Assembly: GCF_003573695.1 (NCBI RefSeq)
Contig: NC_039359.1
Location: forward strand, 138,161,939 to 138,225,938
Origin: Papaver somniferum
Lineage: Eukaryota; Streptophyta; Magnoliopsida; Ranunculales; Papaveraceae
Direction of reading: 5' to 3'
DNA length: 64,000 nucleotides
The notes beneath the pieces are model-generated. The model did no database searches. It worked only from the letters and a program-made list of their open reading frames with translations, and was not told the DNA's origin. Each line of letters opens with the position of its first letter. Positions within the stretch are counted from its first letter, which is position 1. Positions 48,976-60,028 of the stretch are shown here, one piece after another. Both the position numbers and the translations under genes were made by a program.

Positions 48976-50383
48976 GTATCGGTCTGGCTTCACAATCCCA
49001 ATGAAGTCTTTAAGTCGTTAACCTGGTTTTAGAGAAGAAAACCAAAGGTTAATGGAGATCGACTCTAGCGGGTGCACTAGTAGCACACAGACATGTGGGG
49101 ATTAGTTTTGCACAATGCTAGATGTCTCCTTTATATAGCCTTCAAATCAGGGTTTTTCCTTAGTTACAAAGCAATCCATATTCACTGTTAGATGAAAACA
49201 TGATTTAAATTCAAGCTAATATTTGTCAACCGTTAGATCGATAACTTAGCTTGTCACACACACTTGGGTAGACGTTTACTGGGTTCGTGAAAACCATGCC
49301 CAAACGTGTATTTGTATGTTGGTTCAACATAGTAACCCAAAAGGTTAACCATATGAGCATTTCATATTAACCTTGTTCTTCTTCACCATAACTAGTTCAA
49401 TTGACTCAAATGAACTAGTTAAAGAGTTGTTCAATTGTTATGAGATCTTATGTAACTACACAAGACACAATTGAAACAAAGATGATTCTATTCAATTGAA
49501 TCGGCTCATGAACATTATAGACACGGTTTGCATAAAGCATTCCTTAGTAATTTAATGTTTCATGTTCAGAGCACATCTTTAGATCATAACCTCTTAAGTT
49601 CACAAACAAGTTCGCGGACTCAAGTTAATCGGTTGAGTTTTCCAAACTCAGCAGAAATTCTCGGGATGAGAACTTCCGCCAGTTCGCGGACTTAGCACAC
49701 AAACGAGTTTTGGAAAATCCCAGCAGAAATTCTCGGTCGAGAACTTCTGACAGTTCGCGGAATTGGCAAGCCAATTCCAAAATCCTCCCGAATTATCTTG
49801 ATCAACAAATTTCGAAAACTTTGGTTCAAGGAATACATGGTTATGTAATCTAAACTCTCATTTCAATCATAGAGACATTCTCAGAGGACACTATGTAGCC
49901 GTTATTCACAGACCGATTCACGTCAGAGCAATTCTTAAAGTGATTGAAAATTTTCATGACTTTCTTCACTAGGTGAAGATAAACTTGATCAAAGTGAAAC
50001 TCTTTAGCAACACACGATTTCGAGATAAAAGATAAGCAATGAATGCTCAGCTCGAAATGTCAAATGTGTATGATCTAGTCTATATAGAATACGACTTTTG
50101 TCTCATAATAAGTAGGAGATAGAAGAGATAGACTTTTGAGTGATAGATAAGTTCAAGTCTCCACATACCTTTTTGTTGATGAAGTTCCACGGTTCCTTGT
50201 ATAGATCTTCGTCGTTGTATGATGAATCGCCATGAAGTACTTGAGATCAACTACACTTTTCTATCCTAGACCGAGACTTAGCTATGTAGGCTAGAAATCA
50301 AGACTTATAGTTTTGATCACTAACATTGACAAACATGCTTGAGATAGCAACGCATGCGAGGTTGACCGAGCTATGCTCTAACA
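48976..50383 (-). repeat. C4 3' LTR, proximal part
   Basis: Continues the LTR from 40152. TATA (minus) near 49131-49138, TTCGCGGACT-type block at 49610-49760, end GCTCTAACA at 50383. Confidence 0.9.
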
Positions 50384-50815
50384 ATCTCCCCCTTTGTCAA
50401 TTTTAGTGACAAAACTATTAATACATATGGAATACAAAAAAGATAAACTTTAGTGGCTCCTATTCCATAGTCTAATCTTCAACCTTCCCTGAAATCTTCG
50501 TCCTTCCAAGTACTCCAATGATCCAAAAGGTTGTAAGTTTATCATCACCGTTGTTGAAGATCCGTAGCTATAACAATGAGAGAAATCGAGATTCTCTATC
50601 ATTATTATACAGTGTCATAGTATTATTATGTAACATCAAAGTCCAATTGTATCACGACTTTAACAATAATACTATGGTGATATGTATCACTCCCCCTTAG
50701 TCAATACTCCATCTCGATCATGGAAACCGCTCCCCCTTACACAATGATCCAAAAACCATATGTATTTGTAGTGTGAACTACAATATTTCTCCCCCTTTTT
50801 GTCAATAAAATTGGC
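50384..50815 (-). promoter_or_regulatory. C4 multiple polypurine tracts
   Basis: Minus-strand AAGGGGGAGAT abutting the LTR (50384-50396), then tracts near 50690-50700, 50729-50738 and 50790-50800. Confidence 0.75.
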
Positions 50816-53018
50816 AAAGGTACAAGAACGGGATCATAATGAAATTTCCACAAGGGACATTTCATACACTAAAAGAAAAATACATACCAACTTAATTTAG
50901 ATGCAATCATAAAGCCGAAGATAAATGCATTCATCAAGGAGTTTTAAGATACAAGATAACCCCTATAAAATTCCACAGCCGCACACCCTGCAATATATTA
51001 CCATTAAGCACAAGTTCAAAAGAACCCTCCCTCATTTGATGTCATTCCCGAAAGAACAACAAGAGCGACCTTAATTTCGAAAGAAAAGAAGGATTTTTTA
51101 ATTGGACACCAAAAACCATGGAAATGATTTTCTATATCCAAAACTCAACCAAATTAATCACAAGTAAACCCATGATTAATTTAATCGGAATACGCAACTA
51201 AATCAAACCACAAAAGTGATCAATTTAATTGATTTTGCTCAACATAAGAAAACTCACGGAGCTACGACTAAGATAACCACACGGAGATGACTACCTTAAT
51301 CGTTCAAATACTCAACATAAGCAAAACCTTACGGAATAAACGACTACATCAACCAATAGAACATGATTAGTATCGCCGTTCATATACTCAACACAAGAAA
51401 TTGTAGAATATATGAAAAACTCAACTAGAGTAATTACAAGAGAACCTATAATTAATCTAATTGGAATACACAACCAAACTAATCACCGAAGCAATCAATT
51501 TAATTGTCAAATGATTTCTCGAAAAAAGAAGACTTTCAGAGCAAATAACTAAATAATGATTAATTTAGTTCAAGAATGCTCAACATATAGCATCTCATGG
51601 AACAACTAACAAGGCCAATATTAATCGATATAGTCGTAAGGTGCTCAACATAAGATACACAATGGAGCCTTCACGTTAAAACATAAAAAAAATGGATCAA
51701 TGAAGATCAATATCGTGGATAACATACAAGGATCTATTCTATTTTCCATCACTATTTGCATAACTACATAATAGACTTTATCCTTGTCAAACAAAAGATT
51801 TCATCCTATTTTCCATCAAATAAATGACTCCATAGGCATAACTTTTGTATTTGTCAAAAGTCCATTCGTCCTTTCATCAATACGAATACCAATTTATGAA
51901 CAACTTTACTTTTGACAACATATGGGACCTTCAAGTTCACGGATGCAAACAATACATATCCCATAAACAATTGCAATATCACAAAATCATAAAGATTAAT
52001 ACTGCAATAACAATCTTTGCCCTTAGAAGGTAGAAACAATCTTTTTCGCACGGATTTATACCAAGAGTGGTTACCAAAAGCGTATAAAAAGATTTCCTTA
52101 ACAAAGAAGAACATACAAAGTCATTGACGACTATGCACCATAGTTCACATGAGATGATTGTGAACACTCAAGAATATATAGAAATGTAAACTACTACCCA
52201 TTCTCCAACTTACTTCTTTGTGATTCACCAACATCACTCTTGTAACAGCCACAAAATAGCTTAGAATAGGATTTCTCCAAGAATCCCAGTTCCCAAGTCC
52301 AAGAGAATAGAACAAGTGCAACGAAACAGACAAACACTAAAAAACAAGAGACAGGACAAATACCAATATTAACTCATCCAAATTCAACAATTCTCAACTC
52401 CATTTTGAAGGTAATTCAATAAGGAAGAGAATGCAAAAAGAATGAGGTAAATCCGAGTTCGTACAAAGAAGTTACGACCAAAACAAGTTTACCGAATATC
52501 GACGTCAAGTATGCATACGGGCTTGCGAACTTAAACCCCTGGATTTTGATTTTGAATGTTGTAATGTATACTTGGTATGTGTACCATGTAGTCCAAACAT
52601 CCCGAACTATTATTTTCAAACCTAAACATTTAAGAACCTTAAACACAGATCAGGTTAGGTAGAAATGAATGATAAGCAAGATTATTATAAGTATTCTAAG
52701 AAAATAAAAGTACAAATCTTGATCAAGTTTATAGACATAACTTTTAAGATGAATCCAATCGAATTCTACCGCCTTACCGAACATAATCTGTGTACCCCAA
52801 TTCTTGTGCTTCCCTCACCATACACAAAGCAGGGCATTCCTTGGTGAGGATGCACTTACAACACAATCAAGTTGCGTTGGGGTGAACAAAGTCTTGCTCA
52901 CCACAAGTGACCTTTGGATTATCATGAAAGAGATCACTTTTATAACCTTTCACATCCAATTATATTTTTCCAAAAAACTTGTTAAGTTCCAACATCATGG
53001 ATACTGCCTTTTCCATAG
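50816..53018. repeat. C4 3' region with degenerate repeats
   Basis: Non-coding. Units built on CTCAACATAAG and AATTAATC between about 51130 and 51670 match C2 28440-29080. Confidence 0.55.
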
Positions 53019-54356
53019 TCATGGAGTTTTCTGGAAGATCATTCCTTTCACACTGAAAACATCATTGTCTTTCTTCGGTATCCACTTCTGAGTGCGTTTA
53101 GGAACAGTCAGAACCTTCTTCCCATCACTCTCTTCTAGAATTCTTGTAAGAGAATTGGATTGACTATTCTTTTTAAAGTTAGTCATTCTCAAATTGGGAG
53201 CATCGGATCTTGTATTCATCTTTACGAAGTTATCCTTTTGATAACCATTACGATTATGAAAAGGATTCGTGCGACGTTTATAGGCAAATCTAGATCTATC
53301 ATAACACTGATTTCTTTGCCCAAAGGTTGTACAATTACAACCTGTAACGTTAAGAGGATCAGTCTTAACGTATGATCTTGGTTTCACAACTTCTTGTGAT
53401 GCGCAAACAAGTACATCATGAAGTTTCTCATTCCTTATACGGAAACGACATCTCCTTTCCAGGTGACCTTTATTTCCGCAATAGTGGAAAACATAAGGAA
53501 TGTTCTTACCTCGATCCGTGTGTGCTAACTTTGGAGGTTGATAAACTTTGCTCTTTTGAACCTTAACTGCCGTAGAAGGTATTTCACTTTTGCCATCAGT
53601 GGAAACCTTTTGTTGAGAAGAATCACTAGCCTTGACAAATTTTACCTCTTTGCTAGTACTTGGAGCATCTATTCCCTTATAGCCCAATCCTCGTGTATCA
53701 CGATGATTTTTACTTGCTCCTAGCATAGTGGTTAATTTGCTTGAACTAGTATTGAACTTTTTCAAGACATCTTCCAATATCTTGATTTTATCAAGAGTAG
53801 CAGCTAAATCAGCCTCAAGGCGTTTTTCTCGAGTGAGATAAGCTCTTTCTCTGTCGTCAAAACTTGTTTGCTGGAAGTTAAACCTTGCTTCAGATTCTGC
53901 AAGTTTCTCTTCCAACAAAAATTACTTTTGATAAATATTATCACATTCAAGTGACTTCATGCGTAGGTTTTCCTCAGAATCCTTAAGGATCGATTCGGTA
54001 GAACGATTCGAAAAATAAACACCTGCGTAACATCTTCTCAATTTCTTGTTTTCTCGACAGAGAGGAGTCAGAAAAGGTGTGACATGAGAAGTTGTAATCT
54101 TCTTCATATTCCACGAATCCAAAAACTTAACATACTATGATAATTCCTCATCAACATCTCTATCAATATCTGAATCACCTTCATCAGAAAGTTCATCCAA
54201 CTGTTCTTCTAGGAGAGTTTCCCAATCAACAGTTTTTACATCAAGAGAATTTTTGGATATTGACTTAGATGTGACAATTGTCTCAGGTGAATCCAAGCTT
54301 TTAGAATCATCTGGTAATTTCTGAACTGGTACGTTATTAGAGATAGACTCGTCCAT
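53019..54356 (-). pseudogene. gag: C4 gag variant: coiled coil plus zinc knuckle, no capsid-like domain
   Basis: One register of 446 codons from ATG 54356 to 53019, with only two nonsense codons (TAG 54135-54137, TAA 53922-53924). The N-terminus (MDESISNN) is Ser/Asp/Glu-rich and lacks the FDGSNY and UBN2 motifs of C1 and C3. A coiled-coil segment follows (MLEEKLAESEARF; RLEADLAATLDKIKILEDVL). The zinc knuckle reads FHYCGNKGHLERRC, so the first Cys of CX2CX4HX4C is Phe. The basic, Asn/Arg-rich C-terminus fits an RNA-binding gag tail. An RNA-binding role is inferred. Confidence 0.75.
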
Positions 54357-54406
54357 AATCAGATTTCTACAAACACATACTTATAAGGTCTTTAACGTGT
54401 TTGCCT

Positions 54407-54418
54407 GCTCTGATACCA
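54407..54418 (-). promoter_or_regulatory. C4 primer binding site
   Basis: Minus-strand TGGTATCAGAGC, intact, two bases inside the 5' LTR. Confidence 0.88.
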
Positions 54419-54420
54419 AT

Positions 54421-56834
54421 TGAAAAGGCGGGGGTCTAACAACACCACCCAATATTTCGCTCAGCAATCTGTATGGACAAACTCCAATATACTTTTTATG
54501 AGAATCAACTAGACAGTTAGACTCAATCAATAAAAAGATATATCAAAGAGTTTATATCTCAATCTCTCGATTTGATCTTTACTCAAGCAAATGGAAATCT
54601 GCGAGTCTTTATCAAAGAGAGATAACTTGGACGGTACCAAAGACCAATGTCCAAGGATCAATCAATATCAATCAACAACCAAAGGTTGGATTTCCAATTG
54701 ATGATCTTTAACGCACAACCTGTATATTTCAATTATATAAAAATATAATGCGGAAAAGAAATAACATAGACACCAGAAATTTTGTTAACGAGGAAACCAC
54801 AAATGCAGAAAAACCCCGGGACCTAGTCCAGATTGAATACACACTGTATTAAGCCGCTACAGACACTAGCCTTCGACAAGCTAACTTCGGACTGGACTAT
54901 AGTTGAACCCCAATCAGTCTCCCACCGGTCCAATGTACAGTTGTACTCCTACGCCTCTGATCCCAGCAGGATACTGCGCACTTGATTCCCTTAGGTGATC
55001 TCACCCACAACCAAGAGTTGCTGCAACCCAAAATTGCAGACTTGATAATAAACAAATCTGTCTCACACAGAAAAGTCTATCAAAGGATAAATCTGCCTCC
55101 CACAGATAAACCCTAGGTTTTGTTCCGTCTTAAGATATGAAATCAAGGTGAACAAGAACCAATTGATAATCCGATCTTATATTCCCGAAGAACAGACTAG
55201 ATTAATCAATCATCTTTCTGCAATCCTTCTTGACTACACAGGAGGTTTGTCGAGGAATCACAAAAAGTGAGACGAAGATGTTTGTGACTTCTTTATCTTG
55301 CCTATCGGAGAACTCTCACGTTCTCAAGCCAATCAAAGATTGTACTCGTACGATAGAAGATGCAAGATCAGATCACACAACTACGATAAAAGTAGTATCG
55401 GTCTGGCTTCACAATCTCAATGAAGTCTTTAAGTCGTTAACCTGGTTTTAGAGAAGAAAACCAAAGGTTAAAGGAGAATCGACTCTAGCGAGCGCACTAG
55501 TATCACATATACGTGTGGGGATTAGTTTTGCACAATGCTAGATGTCTCCTTTATATAGCCTTCAAATCAGGGTTTTGCCTTAGTTACAAAGAAATCCATA
55601 TTCACCGTTAGATGAAAACCTGATTTAGATTCAAGTTAATATTTCTCAACCGTTAGATCGAAAACTTAGCTTGTCACACACACTTGGGTAGAAGTTTACT
55701 GGGTTTGTGAAAAACCATGCCCAAACGTGTACGTGTATGTTGGTTCAACATAGTAACCCAAAAGGTTAACCATATGAGTATTTCATAGTAACCTTGTTCT
55801 TCTTCACCATAACTAGTACAATTGACTCAAATGAACTAGTTAGGGAGTTGTTCAATTGCTATGAGATCTTATGTAACTACACAAGACACAATTGAAACAA
55901 AGATGATTCGATTCGATTGAATCGGCTCATGAACTTTATATCCAAGGTTTACATAAATAATTCCTTAGTAATTTAAGTTTCATGTTCAGAGCACATCTTT
56001 AGATCATAACATCTTAAGCTCACAAACAAGTTCGCGGACTTAAGACAACCAGTGGAGTTTTCCAAACTCAGCAGAAAATCTCGGAAAAGACACTTTCACC
56101 AGTTCGCGGACTAGGTTCGTGGACTGAGTTCGCGGACTTACAATCAAACGAGTTTTTGGAAAATCCTAGCAGAAATTCTCGGTACAAGAACTTCCGTCAG
56201 TTCGCGGACTGGGTTCGCGGACTTGGCAAAGCCAATTCCTCCGGTTTCTCCCAATCAACAAAGTTCGAAAACTTCGGATTAAGGAATACATGGTAATGTA
56301 ATCTGAACTCTCATTCCAATCATTGAGACATTCTCATAGGACGTTATATAGCCGTTATTCACATACCTTTTCGCGTCAGAGCAATTCTCAAAGTAATTGA
56401 AACTTTTAATGACTTTCGTCACTAGGTGAAGATAAACTTGGTCAAAGCGAAACGCTTTACCACACATGATTTCGAGATATAGATAGGCGAGACATACTCG
56501 GCTCGAGATATCAAATATGTATGATCCAGTCTATATAGCATACGAATTTTGTCCCGTAAGAACTAGGAGATAGAAGAGATAGACTTTTGAGTGATAGATA
56601 AGTTCAAGTCTCCACATACCTTTTTGTTGATGAAGTTCCACGGTTCCTTGAGTAGATCTTCGTCGTTGTATGATGAATCGCCATGAAGTCCTTGAGCTCA
56701 ACTACACTTTTCTATCCTAGTCCAAGACTTAGCTAAGTAGGCTAGAAATCAAGACTCATAGTTTTGATCACTAACATTGTCAAACATGCTTGAGATAGCA
56801 ACGCATGCGAGGTCGACCGAGCTATGCTCTAACA
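54421..56834 (-). repeat. C4 5' LTR
   Basis: 2,414 bp, TGAAAAGGCG...GCTCTAACA on the plus strand; TATA (minus) 55551-55558; GTTCGCGGACT block 56030-56225. Confidence 0.93.
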
Positions 56835-56839
56835 AAATC

Positions 56840-57469
56840 CTTCTTTTCTTTTGTGGGGAGTGCGGCTGTGGAATATTATAGGGGTTATCTTGTATCTTTA
56901 TAAACTCCTTGATGAATGCATTTAGCTTCGGCTTTATGATTGCATCTAAATAAGATGATATGTGTCTCTTTCTTTTGGTCATGAAATGTCTCTTTCGTAA
57001 ATTTCATTAGGATCTCGTTATTGTACCTTTGCCAATTTTATTGACAAAAAGGGGGAGAATTAATATTTAGTTCACACTACAAATACATATGGTTTTCAGA
57101 TCATTATGTAAGGGGGAGTGGTTTCCATGTGAGATGGAGTATTGACTAAGGGGGAGTGATACATATCACCATAGTAGTGTTGTTCAAGTTGTGATACAAT
57201 TGAACTTTGACGTTGTGTAATGATACTATGACACTGTATAACAATGATTGAGATTTCTTGTATTCTCGTTGTTATAGCTATGGATTTTCAACAATGATGG
57301 TGCTGAACTTACAACCTTTGGGATTATTGGAGTACTTGGAAGTGACGAAGATTTCGAGTAATGTTAAAGATTAGACATGTGGAATAGGAGCTACAAAAGT
57401 TAATTTATTTATTTTTTGTATTCCATATGTATTCATAGTTTTGTCACTAAAATTGACAAAGGGGGAGAT
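56840..57469 (+). promoter_or_regulatory. C3 3' region resumed, with multiple polypurine tracts
   Basis: C3 continues after C4. G-rich tracts at 57048-57060, 57110-57120, 57147-57158 and 57457-57469, the last abutting the 3' LTR. Confidence 0.78.
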
Positions 57470-59364
57470 TGTTAGAGAATTGCTCGGTCGAACTCGCATG
57501 CGTTGCTATCTCAAGCATGTTTGTCAATGTTAGTGATCAAAACTATAAGTCTTGATTTCTAGTCTACTATAGATAAGGTCTCGGACTAGGATAGAAAGTT
57601 GTACTTGAGCTCATGAACTCCATGGCAATTATCATACAAGATGAAGGACTACTCAAGGAACCGGTGGATCTTCATCGACTAAAAGTTATGCGGAGACTTG
57701 AACTTATCTATCACTCAAAAGTCTATTTATATCCTAGCTTGAGACAAAAGTCGTTTTGCTATAGAGACTTAGATTATAAACATTTTCTATTTAGAGACGA
57801 GTTTATCTCGTCTATCTATTTCTCGAAATATGTGTTGGTAAGCTTTGGTTGTATCCAAGTTCATCTTTACCTAGTGACGAAAGTCATGACAAGTTTCAAT
57901 CACTTTGAAAATTGCTTACTTTGACGAAAAATAGTTTGTGAATAACAACTATAGAATACCAATGCCCTCTAAGAATGTTTCAATGATTGAAATGAGAGTT
58001 TAGATTATATAACCATTGGAGGATATAAGCATTTTTGTGGAAACACATATATGTATAAGTCCTTATTCCTTGAACCGAAGTTTGCGAACTTTGTTGATGA
58101 AGAGAACCGGAATGGTGGCGTGAGCCAAGTCCGCGAACTGGCGGAAGTTCTCGTCCCGAGAAATTCTGTTGGAGTTTGTGAACTCCGTCCGGGAACTTAA
58201 GTTCGCGAACCCAGTCCGCGAACTTGAGTAGGTTATATCTAAAAACGATGTTTGTGAACTTATTCTTATATAAACTAAGGAATGCGAATTTGCAAACCGT
58301 GGCTATATAGTCCATGAACCGATTCGAGTGAATCAAATCGTTTTTGATTCAATTGTATCTTAGGATTGTGAAGCAAAACCGATACTAATTTCTCGTAGTT
58401 ATGTGATTTGATCTTGTTGTTTCTATCGTACGAGTACAATTGTAATAATTAGCTTGATATTGATATCTCCGAGTGGCAAGATATAAAATAAATCACAAAC
58501 ACTTCGTCTCATCGTTTGTGATTCCACAATATCTTTTTTCGCTACGTGGATTAAGATTATTATGAGGTGATAGATAATACTAGGTTGTTCTTCGGGAATA
58601 TAAGTCTGGTTTATCAATTGGTTCATGTTCACCTTGATTTATCAAAATACGGAACAAAACTCGTAGGTATATTCGTGGGAGACGGATTTATCTATTACCG
58701 TAGACTTTTCTATGTGATACAGATTTTTTTATTAAAGGCTTCGACTTTGTGTCATAGCAACTCTTAGTTCTGGGTGAGATCAGCTAAGGGAATCAAGTAA
58801 GTAGCATCCTGCTGGGATCAGAGACGTAGGAGCATAACTGTACCTTGGATTAGTGTGAGATTGATTTGGGTTCAACTACAATCCAGACTGAAGTTAATTT
58901 GGAAAAGGCTAGTGTCTATAGCGGCTTAATACAGTGTGTGTTCAAACTGGACTAGGTCCCGGGGTTTTTCTGCATTTTTGGTTTCCTCGTTAACAAAATT
59001 ATGGTGTCTGTGTTATTTCTTTTCCGCATTATATTTTGTTATATAATTGAAATATCACAGGTTGTGCGTTGTTCAATCAATTAGAATATCCGACCTTTTG
59101 GTTGTTGATTTAAATTGATTGACACTTGGATATTGGTCTTTGGTACCATCCAAGTTATCTCTCTAGTATTTGATAAAGACTCGCAGATTTCTATTTGCTT
59201 GAGTATATATCAAATCGAGAGATTGAGATATAAACTCTTTGATATAATTTTTATCTAGGTTGAGTCTGACTGTCTAGTTGATTCTCTAGAAAGTATATTG
59301 GAGTTTGTCCATACAGATTGCTAAGCGAAATATTGGATGTGGTTGTTGTACCCCCACTTTTTCA
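57470..59364 (+). repeat. C3 3' LTR, internally deleted
   Basis: 1,895 bp against 2,368 bp for its partner. About 470 bp corresponding to 34713-35182 are missing at about 58362, removing the TATA box. Confidence 0.9.
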
Positions 59365-59369
59365 ATTTG

Positions 59370-59796
59370 TACATATTTTTAGAGAAGTAAACAGTTGTTC
59401 GGCTTTCTTGTGAAGATTACTCGCAACCTTTAAACTTTTCTTGAAGGATGTACATGTATGTTGAAAATGATTGTGAGAATCACAAAACATACATGGACCA
59501 ACATCTTTAATCTCATCTGAGTGGTTCTGAGTCCTATCATGTTTTACAAAGCCTAAACCTCGCTTATCCACTGACTTGCGACAATTCTTCAGAGAAGAAT
59601 TAGAGGAGTTATTCAAATCCATTGAAGAAAATTTAACAGACTTCAAATCCTTATACTTTGCAATTTCTGCAATAAGATCAGAATTGATCCGGATTTGTTC
59701 ATCCAACTTCTTCCGGAGAATAACCAGCTCTTCAGAACTTTCTCTAAGATCAGAGTTAAATCATGGTAAATCGTTTATTGATACTTTACTATCCAT
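59370..59796 (-). pseudogene. gag: C0 gag, shortened: leader, coiled coil and zinc knuckle
   Basis: ATG 59796 (MDSKVSINDLP), a TGA after 11 codons, then the same register continues through coiled-coil-like sequence (LRESSEELVILRKKLDEQI) to a zinc knuckle CMFCDSHNHFQHTC and a short tail. The capsid-like UBN2 region between leader and coiled coil is absent. Beyond the C3 insertion the frame continues from 33817 toward the protease. Confidence 0.75.
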
Positions 59797-59848
59797 AGAG
59801 TCAGATTGCTACAAACACAGACTTATAAGGTCTTAGATGTGTTTGCGT

Positions 59849-59860
59849 GCTCTGATACCA
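59849..59860 (-). promoter_or_regulatory. C0 primer binding site
   Basis: Minus-strand TGGTATCAGAGC, intact, two bases inside the LTR end at 59863. Confidence 0.88.
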
Positions 59861-59862
59861 AT

Positions 59863-60028
59863 TGAAAATGCGGGGGCCTAACAACCACACCCAATATTTC
59901 TCTTAGCAATATGTATGGACTAACTCCAATATACTTTCAAGAGAATCAAATAGACAGTCAGACTCAATCTTAAGAAAAGTATATCAAATATTTGTATCTC
60001 AATTTCTCAATTCAATCTGCAATCAAAC
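59863..60028 (-). repeat. C0 5' LTR, terminal 166 bp
   Basis: Starts TGAAAATGCGGGGGCCTAAC, the U5 end of this LTR family, and is cut at 60028 by the start of a second, full-length LTR. Confidence 0.8.

Larger units (their letters stand above)
39174..56834 (-). mobile_element. C4: non-autonomous copia-type element, carries G2
   Basis: 3' LTR 39174-40152 plus 48976-50383 (split by G2), 5' LTR 54421-56834, TSD AAATC (39169-39173 and 56835-56839). The insertion site is confirmed by the empty-site sequence in C1 near 20990 (AAAATCCTTCTTTTCTT). Interior of about 4.0 kb with gag, repeats and purine tracts, no pol. Confidence 0.92.
33818..59364 (+). mobile_element. C3: non-autonomous copia-type element, itself split by C4
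   Basis: LTRs 33818-36185 and 57470-59364, TSD ATTTG (33813-33817 and 59365-59369). The interior is 36186-39173 plus 56840-57469 once C4 is removed, about 3.6 kb, with PBS, broken gag, a coiled-coil ORF, repeats and purine tracts, and no pol. Inserted in plus orientation between C0 gag and protease. Confidence 0.92.
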
